Positions 1 to 8,177 of a stretch of DNA of 64,000 nucleotides are shown here, piece after piece. This stretch comes from Nocardia sp. NRRL S-836 (GTDB lineage Bacteria; Actinomycetota; Actinomycetes; Mycobacteriales; Pseudonocardiaceae). Under the pieces are notes generated by a model. That model was not told where the DNA came from. It made no database searches and saw only the letters and a list, made by a program, of their open reading frames with translations. The DNA lies in assembly GCF_001279525.1 (NCBI RefSeq), contig NZ_LGDY01000013.1, positions 62,001 to 126,000 of the forward strand, read 5' to 3'. Numbering within the stretch: position 1 is the stretch's first letter; every line of letters begins with the position of its first letter. A program made the position numbers and the translations under genes.

Positions 1-91
1 GGCGTTCGGCCGCGCCCGCGCGGTCGCGCCACCACCCGTCGGGCACCGATCCCACGACGTTGGCGGCGTCGACCACGAGCAACGGCTTCAC
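1..91 (-). CDS. NYN/PIN-like RNase-type protein, 5' part only
   Basis: The reverse strand from 91 reads GTG-AAG-CCG and encodes MKPLLVVDAANVVGSVPDG, followed by WWRDRAGAAER up to the window edge. The PLLVVDAANVVGSVPDGWW opening resembles actinobacterial NYN-domain proteins, often auto-named 'NTP pyrophosphohydrolase', in which the first Asp after the beta strand would be a metal ligand. A purine-rich GAGGCAGG lies just upstream as a ribosome site. It lies 15 bases downstream of the S37-type peptidase gene and may be co-transcribed with it. Only 30 codons are visible, so the assignment rests on the N-terminal motif. Confidence 0.6.
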   Translation of the reverse strand, partial: MKPLLVVDAANVVGSVPDGWWRDRAGAAER

Positions 92-106
92 GCCCGTCAG
101 CCTGCC

Positions 107-1480
107 TCAGCCCCGGCGAGCCCGCAGCGCGTCCAGCGAGTCGGGGTCGGCACCGGTGTCGGCGACCGACGCCGAGACCGCGGCGGACACCCCGGCCCAG
201 CGCCGCACCGCCGCCGTGGCCGCCGCACGCTCGGTTTCCGGCAGCTTCGCGATGTTCGCGCCGTGGTTGCCCGCGGGGACAACGAACGACAGCGAGTCGC
301 GCGTCCCCGGCCCGATCCGGAACGGTTCCGCGCTCCACGGGTCGTTCTGCCCGTACACGAACAACAATCGGCTGCCCTGGAGGCGCACCCAGCGGTCGAC
401 GTCCTTCATCGCGTGCCGGTCGAACCGCGGGAACCCGATCTCGGCGGGCACCATCGTGCGCGGCACCGAGACACCGGGGTAGCGCAACAGGTCCGCCACC
501 GCCGACTCGTCCGCCGCCGGCCAGCCGAGCTGCGTTCCCGCCTGGTAGTAGTACGCCGTGTAGGGCGCGACACCCGCATCGTTGTAGAAGTCCCAGCCGA
601 CGGTCTTGTCGATGAACGTCCACAGCTCGTCGACGGTCGCACCGGCACCCGGCACGAGCGCGCACTGCTCCTGGGTCCCGTACTGCCAGAACGTGAACGG
701 CGTGTCCAGCACCAGGACCTCCAGCGCCCGCTGACCGCCGCCGAACTGGCGGAACGTGTACCCGGCGGCCTCCAGCCGGGCGACGAACGCGTCGCGCTGC
801 CGCAGGATCTGCCGCTGCACGCCTTCGAGCCGCCGGTTGCAGGAGGGGTCGTTGCCCACGCCGCGGATGAACTCGCCGTAGGCGTCCCGGTCGTTCACCA
901 CGTCGTTCGGCGTGACGTAGGCGATCGTCGCGTCGACGTCACGCGGGAAGAACCGCCGGTGGTAGACCGACGTCATGCCGCCCTTGCTGGCCCCGGTCGA
1001 CAGCCACCTGGCGCCGTAGATCCGTTTGAACGCCGAGACGATCCGGTGGTGGTCGTTGGCGGCCTGCCAGATGTTCAGGTCGCCCCAGTCGGCCGGCGCC
1101 GGGCGTGAGGGCGTGAAGAACCGCTGCTCGACGCTGAGCTGGTTGCCGTCGACCAGCCGGGCCGGTTCGGAGGCACCGACCGTGCCGGGCAGCTGGTAGC
1201 CGGTGGTGTGCAGCACCATCGGGCGGGCGGTGTCCTTGTGCAGCAACGAGAACCGCTGCTCGAACCACTGCCCGCGCGGCCTGCGGTGGTCCGCGGGCTG
1301 CCGGATGCCGAGCACGAACGTCCTGGCGGTGCCGGACGTCCCTTCGCTGATGATCCGCACACCGGGGAGGGCGGCGATGCGGTCCTTGATGTCGGTGGCG
1401 GCGGTCGCGACCGCCGCTGTGGCCGTGACCTGTGCCGATACCAGGCCGAACGCCAGCAGGGAGCGCACGAGTCTGTTCAC
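107..1480 (-). CDS. Secreted S37-family (PS-10) tripeptidyl aminopeptidase
   Basis: This encodes 457 residues from a GTG start. The N-terminus (MNRLVRSLLAFGLVSAQVTA and an Ala-rich stretch to about residue 28) is a signal peptide, so the protein should be exported. The motif STGASKGGMTSVYHRRF matches the Streptomyces S37 prolyl tri/tetrapeptidyl aminopeptidases, a serine-hydrolase family with an alpha/beta-hydrolase fold. The Ser of GASKGG is about residue 165. FVYGQNDPWS and PAGNHGANI near the C-terminus would supply the acid and the His of the triad. Likely role: release of short peptides from extracellular protein. Length fits the family. The C-terminal 25 residues are low-complexity. Exact substrate specificity is inferred. 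Confidence 0.85.
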   Translation of the reverse strand: MNRLVRSLLAFGLVSAQVTATAAVATAATDIKDRIAALPGVRIISEGTSGTARTFVLGIRQPADHRRPRGQWFEQRFSLLHKDTARPMVLHTTGYQLPGTVGASEPARLVDGNQLSVEQRFFTPSRPAPADWGDLNIWQAANDHHRIVSAFKRIYGARWLSTGASKGGMTSVYHRRFFPRDVDATIAYVTPNDVVNDRDAYGEFIRGVGNDPSCNRRLEGVQRQILRQRDAFVARLEAAGYTFRQFGGGQRALEVLVLDTPFTFWQYGTQEQCALVPGAGATVDELWTFIDKTVGWDFYNDAGVAPYTAYYYQAGTQLGWPAADESAVADLLRYPGVSVPRTMVPAEIGFPRFDRHAMKDVDRWVRLQGSRLLFVYGQNDPWSAEPFRIGPGTRDSLSFVVPAGNHGANIAKLPETERAAATAAVRRWAGVSAAVSASVADTGADPDSLDALRARRG

Positions 1481-1616
1481 GCACCGACGCTAGCCAGCGC
1501 GGGCCGGGCGGCGGACCGGCCGATCGGCGGGACTGCAGGTCTCTTGCAGCGGACTTGGAGACGCCTTGCAGACGGGCCCTCGAACCTTGCCCCAAGTCTG
1601 AAGAGGGAGACCGGGG

Positions 1617-2795
1617 ATGAAGGTTCGGGAGTTTCTCGGAACCAGCGTGGTCGCTGTCGCGCTCGTCATGGGAATGGCGAACGTGGCGGCGGCAGACGAC
1701 ATGAGCGTGATGTTCAACTGCGGGACGTACCCCGCGGGCAAGCAGACAGCCAGGGACGAGGCGCTGGCCAGATCCACGACGTGGCTCCAGGCACGGGTGC
1801 CGTACAGCCAGAGCGCCTGTCACAACAACCAGTTCGGTTCGTACCGCACGGACTGCAGCGGCTACCTGTCGATGGTCTGGGGGCTGGGCCACTCCTACAC
1901 GACCGCGACGCTGCACGAGGTCTCGCACACGATCAACCGCGCGGACCTGCAGCCGGGCGACGCGCTGAACTGGCCGGGGCAGCACACGGCGTTGTTCATC
2001 GGCTGGGCGGACGCGGCACGGACGATGCCGCGGGTGCGTGAGCAGGCCGGCCCGAACGGTTCGCCCACGACGGAACGCAACTGGGCGGCCGCGACCGCCG
2101 CCAAGTACACGCCGATCCGCTACAACAACATCGTCTCCTACAACGTCTACGGCGACATCGGCGCGAAGTGGCGTGCGATGGGCGCCGAGGGCAGCGTCGT
2201 GGGCGCACCGGTCAACAACGAGGCCGACGGCGCTCCCGGTGGCCGCTGGCAGGGCTTCCAGCGCGGCAACATCTACTGGACGCCCGCGCTCAACGCCCAC
2301 CCCGTGTACGGCGACATCCACACCAGGTTCATGAACACCGGCGACGAGCACCGCTGGGGCTACCCGGTCAACGACGAGTCGGCCGGCGCGAACGGCGGGC
2401 GCTGGCAGGGCTTCCAGGTCGCGAACTTCTACTGGACCGCCGCGACCGGCGCGTTCCCCGTCTACGGCGACATCCTGACCAACTTCATGAACGCCGGTGA
2501 CGAGCACCGGTGGGGCTACCCGCTGATGGAGGAGGCGGCCGGCGCCAACGGTGGCCGCTACCAGAAGTTCCAGAACGGCGTCTGGTACTGGTCGGCGCGC
2601 ACCAACGCCTACCCCGTCTACGGCGACATCCTGACGAAGTTCGCGGCGACCGGTGACGAGCACACCCACGGCTACCCGAAGGAAGCCGAGAAGGAGTGGA
2701 CCGGCGAGACGGGCGGGCGCATGCAGGTCTTCGAGAACTCCACCTTCTACTGGACCGCCGCCAAGGGCGCCTGGTCCGTGCAGAACGCCGGGTGA
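1617..2795 (+). CDS. Secreted NlpC/P60-like hydrolase with four LGFP repeats
   Basis: This encodes 392 residues from an ATG with GAGGGAGA seven bases upstream. Residues 1-26 form a signal peptide ending VAAA. The head (about 30-150) has TDCSGYLSMVWGLGHS, with Cys80, and GQHTALFIGW, with His123, the Cys/His arrangement of NlpC/P60-type cell-wall amidases or endopeptidases. From residue 177 there are four LGFP repeats of about 50 residues, each starting YGDI and containing GGR.Q.F..G..YW. LGFP repeats occur in wall-associated proteins of mycolata and relatives and are thought to bind the envelope. The head is divergent, so activity is inferred from the Cys/His pair. The next gene carries an almost identical repeat block, so the two are tandem paralogues that differ in the head. 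Confidence 0.85.
   Translation: MKVREFLGTSVVAVALVMGMANVAAADDMSVMFNCGTYPAGKQTARDEALARSTTWLQARVPYSQSACHNNQFGSYRTDCSGYLSMVWGLGHSYTTATLHEVSHTINRADLQPGDALNWPGQHTALFIGWADAARTMPRVREQAGPNGSPTTERNWAAATAAKYTPIRYNNIVSYNVYGDIGAKWRAMGAEGSVVGAPVNNEADGAPGGRWQGFQRGNIYWTPALNAHPVYGDIHTRFMNTGDEHRWGYPVNDESAGANGGRWQGFQVANFYWTAATGAFPVYGDILTNFMNAGDEHRWGYPLMEEAAGANGGRYQKFQNGVWYWSARTNAYPVYGDILTKFAATGDEHTHGYPKEAEKEWTGETGGRMQVFENSTFYWTAAKGAWSVQNAG
2145..2784 (+). repeat. LGFP block, copy 1 of a tandem duplication
   Basis: This stretch encodes the four LGFP repeats of the first wall protein. It matches 3293..3932 at a constant offset of 1148 bases with no indel that I can see. Differences are mostly single third-position changes. 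Confidence 0.9.
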
Positions 2796-3937
2796 CGGGC
2801 GTGCGGAAGAGCGTTCTCACGATCGCCGCGCTGTCCCTGCTGCCCCTCGCGGGCGTCGCGCAGGCCGAGCCGGTGCACATCTCCAACGCCGAGATGATCG
2901 CCGCCTGCGCGGTGCCGTCCAACCGCGACCTCAACGTCACGCGGATCGTCCACGACGTCGGTCTCCGGCGCGGTGTGTCGGCCAAGGTCATGCTCGCCGG
3001 GTTCGAGGCGGGCTGGGTCGAGTCGCACATGAACAACCTCAGCTGCGGCGACCGCGACTCGCTCGGCGTGTTCCAGCAACGGCCCTCGCAGGGCTGGGGA
3101 ACACCCGAGCAGATCATGAACGTCGACCACGCCGCCGACCGCTTCTTCGCGGAAGCCCAGCGCGTGGAACCGAAGTACCCGAGCCTGAGCGCGGGTCTGC
3201 TCGCCGACAAGGTGCAGCGCTCCTGCTGCCCGGCGCGCTACGACCAGGCCGAGGCCAAGGCGCGGCAGATGCTCGACGAGGTCAGGATCTCCGTCTACGG
3301 CGACATCGGCGTGAAGTGGCGTGCGATGGGCGCGGAGAACAGCGTCGTGGGTGCGCCGGTCAACAACGAGGCCGACGGCGCTCCCGGTGGCCGCTGGCAG
3401 GGTTTCCAGCGCGGCAACATCTACTGGACCCCGGCGTTGAACGCCCACCCGGTCTACGGCGACATCCTGACGAGGTTCATGAACACCGGCGACGAGCACC
3501 GCTGGGGCTACCCGGTCAACGACGAGTCGCCGGGTGCCGGAGGTGGCCGCTGGCAGGGGTTCCAGGTCGCGAACTTCTACTGGACGGCGGCGACCGGCGC
3601 GTTCCCGGTGTACGGCGACATCCTGACCAGCTTCATGAACGCCGGTGACGAGCACCGCTGGGGTTATCCGCTCATGGAAGAGGCGGCGGGAGCGAACGGC
3701 GGCCGCTACCAGAAGTTCCAGAACGGCGTCTGGTACTGGTCGGCGCGCACCAACGCCTACCCGGTGTACGGCGACATCCTCACGAAGTTCGCCGCCACCG
3801 GTGACGAGCACACCCACGGCTACCCGAAGGAAGCCGAGAAGGAGTGGACCGGCGAGGCGGGCGGCCGGATGCAGGTCTTCGAGGGCTCGACCTTCTACTG
3901 GACCGCCGCCAAGGGTGCCTGGTCCGTTCGGAACTAG
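2792..3937 (+). CDS. Secreted lysozyme-like protein with four LGFP repeats
   Basis: This encodes about 381 residues. The GTG at 2792 overlaps the previous TGA (GTGA); a second GTG at 2801 is also possible. Either gives a signal peptide (KSVLTIAALSLLPLAGVAQA). Residues about 40-165 contain GVSAKVMLAGFEAGW, then GDRDSLGVFQQRPSQGWGT and a run ending SCCPARYDQAEAKARQML. This is the lysozyme-like/transglycosylase-type domain common in actinobacterial secreted proteins. Glu in the FEAGWVES stretch is a candidate catalytic acid. The rest is four LGFP repeats almost identical to the gene before. Coupled translation suggests the two wall proteins are made together. Peptidoglycan is the likely substrate, by inference. 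Confidence 0.85.
   Translation: MTGVRKSVLTIAALSLLPLAGVAQAEPVHISNAEMIAACAVPSNRDLNVTRIVHDVGLRRGVSAKVMLAGFEAGWVESHMNNLSCGDRDSLGVFQQRPSQGWGTPEQIMNVDHAADRFFAEAQRVEPKYPSLSAGLLADKVQRSCCPARYDQAEAKARQMLDEVRISVYGDIGVKWRAMGAENSVVGAPVNNEADGAPGGRWQGFQRGNIYWTPALNAHPVYGDILTRFMNTGDEHRWGYPVNDESPGAGGGRWQGFQVANFYWTAATGAFPVYGDILTSFMNAGDEHRWGYPLMEEAAGANGGRYQKFQNGVWYWSARTNAYPVYGDILTKFAATGDEHTHGYPKEAEKEWTGEAGGRMQVFEGSTFYWTAAKGAWSVRN
3293..3932 (+). repeat. LGFP block, copy 2 of a tandem duplication
   Basis: Second copy of the four-repeat module (first at 2145..2784, offset 1148). Near-identity at the DNA level, including synonymous positions, implies recent duplication or ongoing gene conversion. Confidence 0.9.
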
Positions 3938-4788
3938 CTGTTGAAGCTGGCGTAGTAGGCGGCGGCCATGTCCTCGTCGCCGTGGCCTCGGGTGACCGCG
4001 CGGTTCAGGCGGGCACCCGAGGCCTGTGCCACGTCCAGCTGCACACCGGCCCGCACGGCCGCCTCGTTCACCAGCAGCGCGTCCTTCAGCGCGTTCTGCA
4101 CGCTGAACGCGGGCTGGAAGGACCGTTCGATGATCGCGTTGCCCTTCAGCCGCAGGTATCCGCAGTCGAGCGGGCCACCGGAGACGGCGTCGAGGAACAG
4201 CTTCGGGTCGAGCCCGGAGGACTCCGCGAGCGCCACGGCCTCGCCGATCGCGGAGGTCAGCGCGAGGACCCAGCTGTTCGCGACGAGCTTCAGCCGCGAC
4301 GCCGCACCCGCCTCGCCGACCCACATCGTGCGGGCGCCGATCACGTCGAACACCGGCTGCACCCGTTCGCGCAGCTCCTCGGCACCCGCGGCGAGCACGA
4401 CGAGCGTGCCGTCCTGGGCGGGTTTGGTGCTGCCGAGCACCGGGGCGTCCACGAACTCCAGCCCGAGCGAACGGGCGAGGGCGACGTGGTCGTCGGTCGC
4501 GTCGACACCGACTGTCGAGGCCTGGATCCACACGGCGTCGTGCGGCAGCGCGGAGGAGGCGTCCTGCATGGTCGCGGTGACGGCAGCACCGTCGTTGAGC
4601 ATCGTCAGCACGATCTCCACGCCCTCGACGGCGGCCGCGGGCGAGTCCGTCACGGTGGCGCCCCGCGCGGCCAGCGGTTCGGCCTTGGAGCGGGTGCGGT
4701 TCCAGACCCGGACGTCGTGTCCGGCGGCGGCGAGGTTGACTGCGATGGGGGCACCCATGAGGCCGGTGCCGAGCACGGCGATCTTCAT
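3934..4788 (-). CDS. NAD(P)-dependent beta-hydroxyacid dehydrogenase
   Basis: This encodes 284 residues, starting at the ATG giving MKIAVLGTGLMGAPIAVNLA; the open frame upstream has no family similarity. GTGLMGAPIA is the Rossmann dinucleotide loop of the 3-hydroxyisobutyrate dehydrogenase family. IQASTVGV corresponds to the substrate-binding segment, and the Lys in AASRLKLVANSW is the likely catalytic residue. The C-terminal half is helical, as usual for the family. Substrate is unknown; candidates are 3-hydroxyisobutyrate, tartronate semialdehyde or a broad imine/semialdehyde reductase role. The gene is convergent with the LGFP gene and shares the bases CTAG with it at the stops. A terminator-like hairpin sits directly upstream of its ribosome site. 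Confidence 0.85.
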   Translation of the reverse strand: MKIAVLGTGLMGAPIAVNLAAAGHDVRVWNRTRSKAEPLAARGATVTDSPAAAVEGVEIVLTMLNDGAAVTATMQDASSALPHDAVWIQASTVGVDATDDHVALARSLGLEFVDAPVLGSTKPAQDGTLVVLAAGAEELRERVQPVFDVIGARTMWVGEAGAASRLKLVANSWVLALTSAIGEAVALAESSGLDPKLFLDAVSGGPLDCGYLRLKGNAIIERSFQPAFSVQNALKDALLVNEAAVRAGVQLDVAQASGARLNRAVTRGHGDEDMAAAYYASFNS

Positions 4789-4807
4789 GCCCCCAGCAAA
4801 CAAGAAA

Positions 4808-4850
4808 CCTCGCGGTGCTGCCAGGTCGGGGGTCCGACAGCACCGCGAGG
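4808..4850 (-). promoter_or_regulatory. Terminator-like hairpin in the dehydrogenase leader
   Basis: A perfect 13-bp inverted repeat (CCTCGCGGTGCTG at 4808-4820, CAGCACCGCGAGG at 4838-4850) is followed, on the minus strand, by the T-rich TTTCTTGTTTGCT and then by GGGGGC and the start codon of the dehydrogenase. It has the form of an intrinsic terminator but lies within about 20 bases of a start, so it may be an attenuator. Confidence 0.6.
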
Positions 4851-4928
4851 TCAACCGTGACATCGGCGTACCGATGCGCTCTGTTACACAGCCACCATAC
4901 TGTGTCCTGGATCACGTTTAACAGAGAA

Positions 4929-4963
4929 AACCCCCTGACGCGCGGGAGGTGCGTCAGGGGGTT
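4929..4963 (-). terminator. Intrinsic terminator after the 48-residue gene
   Basis: A perfect 13-bp stem (4929-4941 with 4951-4963, 9-base loop) is followed on the minus strand by TTTTCTCTGTT. It lies 57 bases past the stop of the small gene at 5021. Confidence 0.8.
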
Positions 4964-5020
4964 CCCGTTTGGGGAGGCACTCGCGACGGGGCGCCGTGCG
5001 AGTGCCGGGTTTCGTGAGTG

Positions 5021-5167
5021 TCAGCGCAGGGTCGTGACCTGAGCCTGGGCGATGGCCATCAGCTCGTGACGCATGGCCGGGGTGGGGGCCATGTCGATCG
5101 CGCGAGCCACGGCCTTCCGGTTGCGCGCCTCGGCACGACGGGCGCGGAGCTTCGCTGCGAAGTTCAT
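5021..5167 (-). CDS. Small basic protein, 48 residues
   Basis: The reverse strand from ATG 5167 reads MNFAAKLRARRAEARNRKAV, then ARAIDMAPTPAMRHELMAIA and QAQVTTLR. A GAGGGA ribosome site lies about 11 bases upstream, and a good terminator follows. The first half is strongly basic (Arg/Lys every two or three residues) and predicted helical; the second half is neutral. There is no signal peptide or membrane segment. It stands alone with its own transcription unit, which argues that it is real and perhaps well expressed. I do not recognise a named family. RNA or DNA binding is possible from the charge pattern but is only a guess. Confidence 0.7.
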   Translation of the reverse strand: MNFAAKLRARRAEARNRKAVARAIDMAPTPAMRHELMAIAQAQVTTLR

Positions 5168-5315
5168 CGGGGTCTGCACTTCCCTCTCGGAGGTCTGTTC
5201 GGTTGGTAACCCAAGTATGCACCCTCAGAGCCACGAAAGCACGTGTTTATCCGGTGAGGTGGCGCACACGCCGATGAATCGTCGGTCGACAAGGTGAACG
5301 GCCGGACAACGCCGG

Positions 5316-6509
5316 TCAGTCCTCCCTGCCGAGCAGGAACCGCCCGAAGTGGGGAACGGTGAAGGCGATCTGACCCCGTTCCGCGCTGTAGACCAGGCCT
5401 TTCTTGATGAGCGAGTCTCGTGCGGGGGACAGCGAGGAGGGCTTGCGGCCCAGGTGGTCGGCCACCTGCGCGGTGTTCACCCCCGCGTCCTTTCCGTCGG
5501 TCAACTCGGCCATCGACCGGAGATACTCGCGTTCAGCGGGCGTTGCACGCTCGTATCGGGAGCCGAAGAACCCCACGGCAAGCTCCGCGTCGGCCTCGGG
5601 AGCGGCCACGGAGACGTCCAGCGCGGTGATCGGGTCGGCCGGGGCGGCGTCCCAGGCGGCCTTGCCGTAGGCCTGGATGAAGTACGGGTAGCCGCCGCTC
5701 GCGTCGAACAACGCGTCCAGCGCCTCGTCGGTGATGCCCGCGTCCTCGCGTTCGACCGGGGCGAGCACGGCCCGGTCGGCGTCCGCGCGGCTCAGCCGGT
5801 CGATCCGGACGTACCGGAAGAGCCGTTCCGAGTAGGACTTGCTCGCGCTCAGCACGGCCGGCAGGTGCGGCAGGCCCGCGCCGACGACGACCAGCGGCGC
5901 GCCGAGCTGCGACAGCTCGTGGCAGGCCGCGCACAACGCGCTGATGTCGTCCGGCCGCAGGTCCTGCATCTCGTCGATGAGCAGCGCGACGCCCGTGCCG
6001 ACGTCCTGCGCCAGCTCGGCGACGTCGGTGAACAGCTCGACCAGGTCGATCTCGATGTCACCGGAGTCGGCCCTGCCGCTCGCCGCCGGCACGTCGATCC
6101 CCGGCTGCCAGCGGTCACGGAGCTTGGCGCCGTCCGGGGCGGCCCGCAGCGCAAACGCCTTCAGCACGCCCAGGATCGCCTCGACCCGGTCCGGCGCGCG
6201 GTGGCGCACCGCGAGGTCGCGGACCGCCCGGTGCAGCGCCGCCGACAACGGTCTGCGCAGGTCGGCGTCGGGCCGTGCCTCGATCTTGCCGGCGCCCCAG
6301 CCGCGTTTGACCGCCATCGACCGCAGCTCGCCCAGCAGCACCGTCTTGCCCACGCCGCGCAGCCCGGTCAGCACGAGGCTGCGTTCCGGACGCCCGCGGG
6401 CCACGCGTTCGAGGACGACCTCGAACGCCGAGACCTCCTTCTCGCGGCCGGCGAGCTCGGGAGGCCGCTGGCCGGCACCGGGGGCGAACGGGTTGCGCAC
6501 CGGGTCCAT
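5316..6509 (-). CDS. AAA-type ATPase with C-terminal winged helix
   Basis: This encodes 397 residues from ATG 6509; a GTG nine bases upstream is an alternative. GREKEVSAFEVVLERVARG leads into Walker A GLRGVGKT (about residue 54), and VALLIDEMQDL is Walker B. The layout is that of ORC/Cdc6-like or archaeal-ATPase-type AAA_16 proteins. The C-terminal 80 residues (TPAEREYLRSMAEL, then VADHLGRKPSSLSPARDSLI and GLVYSAERGQIAFTVPHF) look like a winged helix-turn-helix. It is a cytosolic stand-alone gene. Known relatives include transcriptional STAND-type regulators and toxin-associated ATPases. No partner gene is adjacent, so the role is unknown. Confidence 0.8.
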   Translation of the reverse strand: MDPVRNPFAPGAGQRPPELAGREKEVSAFEVVLERVARGRPERSLVLTGLRGVGKTVLLGELRSMAVKRGWGAGKIEARPDADLRRPLSAALHRAVRDLAVRHRAPDRVEAILGVLKAFALRAAPDGAKLRDRWQPGIDVPAASGRADSGDIEIDLVELFTDVAELAQDVGTGVALLIDEMQDLRPDDISALCAACHELSQLGAPLVVVGAGLPHLPAVLSASKSYSERLFRYVRIDRLSRADADRAVLAPVEREDAGITDEALDALFDASGGYPYFIQAYGKAAWDAAPADPITALDVSVAAPEADAELAVGFFGSRYERATPAEREYLRSMAELTDGKDAGVNTAQVADHLGRKPSSLSPARDSLIKKGLVYSAERGQIAFTVPHFGRFLLGRED

Positions 6510-6652
6510 GCCTCGCACCGTATCGGCGTTTCTAGGCCCTCCAGTAGAGACGCGCAGCCGAACTACGACTGAAGCTGTATTCGTTTATCTAGTGATAGAT
6601 CTATAGAGGCGAATAGTTGCGGATGGGGTGGGGTGGCGGTTGGGTGGGTCAC

Positions 6653-7261
6653 GTGGCTGAAGTCGTGACGAAGGGAACCGGCGAGGTCGAGCGCACCGCC
6701 GACCGCGCCCAGGTGGACGTGACGTTCGAGGCGCTCGGCGCTGAGCGGTCCGAGGCGGTGAGCACGCTCAACCAGCGCATCTCCGCCGTGGAACCGCTGC
6801 TGGCGGACTTCGAGGTGCGGTCGCGCCAGCTGTCCGTGCACGACAACTGGGACAACAACCAGCGCATCGGCAGCCGGGCCACCCAGCAGTACGTGATCTG
6901 GGTGAAGGACCTCGACAAGCTCGACGGCCTGCTCGCCGAGCTGGTCCAGGCCGAGCCGTCGTGGGTCAACGGGCCGTCGTGGACGCTCGTCGACGACACC
7001 GAGGCGATCCGCGAGGCGCAGAAGGAGGCCGTGGCCGACGCGTTGCGCCGGGCCGAGGGCTACGCGAACGCGCTGGGGCGGCGGCTCGGGCCGTTGCTGC
7101 GGATCGGCGACACCGAGAGCGGCGGCTACTCGCCCAAGATGATGCGCAGCGCGTCGTTCGAGATGGCCGGACCGGCCGGGATGGTCGACCAGCTGAACCT
7201 CAAGGCGCAGCAGATCACCGTGACCGCGACCTGCACGGCCGCGTGGGCGTTGCTCGACTAG
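6653..7261 (+). CDS. SIMPL (DUF541) domain protein
   Basis: This encodes 202 residues from GTG 6653 (MAEVVTKGTGEVERTADRAQ), the start at which family similarity begins; an upstream ATG at 6623 would add a Gly-rich lead with no clear role. KGTGEVERTADRAQVDVTFE and the later EAVADALRRAEGYANALGRR are characteristic of SIMPL/DUF541 proteins, such as the periplasmic BP26/YggE group. Here I see no signal peptide, so it is probably cytosolic, as in other actinobacteria. Family function is poorly defined (oxidative-stress links in YggE, oligomeric rings in BP26). It is convergent with the next gene and shares a CTAG at the stops. Confidence 0.8.
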   Translation: MAEVVTKGTGEVERTADRAQVDVTFEALGAERSEAVSTLNQRISAVEPLLADFEVRSRQLSVHDNWDNNQRIGSRATQQYVIWVKDLDKLDGLLAELVQAEPSWVNGPSWTLVDDTEAIREAQKEAVADALRRAEGYANALGRRLGPLLRIGDTESGGYSPKMMRSASFEMAGPAGMVDQLNLKAQQITVTATCTAAWALLD

Positions 7262-8166
7262 AGCTTGAGCTTCGCCTTCCGGCAGGCGTTGACGCGGTAC
7301 TCCAGGAACGTGCCCTTCGGGTCCTCGAAGCGGCTCCACGGTGCGCCGTCCGCCCGGTTGCCGAGGGCACGGAACTGGTCGATCACCTCGGTGAAGCGGT
7401 TGTGGTCGTACAGCGCGAGGACCAGGTGGCCGCGGTCGTCGTTCGACAGCTCGTCCTCGGCCAGGAGCCGCTCCACCGCGTCGGTCACCAGGTCAGTGCG
7501 CCAGATGACCGGGTCGTCGTCCTCCAGCAGGAACGCCGCCCGCAGGACCAGGGCGGGGCCGGCGTTCGCCGCGAAGTCGAGCATCACGTCGGACGACTGA
7601 CCGGCCCAGTACTCCAGGGCGTCCTCGTGGGCGGCCCGGTGCCGCGGCGCCCGGCACCTGAGCCCGTGCCAGATCTCGGCGAAGCGCGCCTGGTCGAACG
7701 AGAGACCGCAGGCGATCTGAACGAGCGTCCACCACGGCGTCGGGTCCTGCGGGGCGAGCTCGGCGGCGTGCCGCGCCGCGCGTTCTGCCCGGCGCAGCAC
7801 GCGGTGGAAGCCGTCCACGTGGTCCTGCTCGTCGCTCTCGCCGAGGATCGCCTTCGCCACCAGGACCCACGCCGCCGCGTCGAGCACGGCCAGGTCCTCG
7901 TCCGGCTGCTCGTCGCGCCAGCTGATCAGCCACTCGTCGGTGCGCGCGCCTTCACGGGCCAGCGCCAGTGTCACGCGGGCGCGGCGGTCCCAGTCGCCCC
8001 TGGTGTCCCTCATCGCGTCCGCGGCCGGCCGCCACCGCCCGCGGGAGGCGGCCGCGATCGCGCGGGCCAGCACCGGGTCCTCCTCGGGGAAGAAGTCGCG
8101 GACGTGCGCGTCCGGCACCAGGCCCCAGCGCTCCGGGTCGGCATGTCTGTTCGGGTCGAGCACCAC
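7258..8166 (-). CDS. Helical-repeat (TPR-like) protein of unknown function
   Basis: This encodes 302 residues from a GTG pair at 8166, with AGGAGAAG overlapping the stop of the upstream gene. The sequence is Ala/Arg-rich, helical and dotted with Trp (WWTLVQIACGLSFDQARFAE, IWRTDLV), like the scattered TPR-type proteins of actinomycetes. No enzymatic motif is visible. It is 11 bases downstream of the M48 protease gene and almost certainly in one operon with it. A role as a partner or regulator of that protease is an inference. No signal or membrane segment is seen. Confidence 0.75.
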   Translation of the reverse strand: MVLDPNRHADPERWGLVPDAHVRDFFPEEDPVLARAIAAASRGRWRPAADAMRDTRGDWDRRARVTLALAREGARTDEWLISWRDEQPDEDLAVLDAAAWVLVAKAILGESDEQDHVDGFHRVLRRAERAARHAAELAPQDPTPWWTLVQIACGLSFDQARFAEIWHGLRCRAPRHRAAHEDALEYWAGQSSDVMLDFAANAGPALVLRAAFLLEDDDPVIWRTDLVTDAVERLLAEDELSNDDRGHLVLALYDHNRFTEVIDQFRALGNRADGAPWSRFEDPKGTFLEYRVNACRKAKLKL

Positions 8167-8177
8167 TGGTTCTTCTC

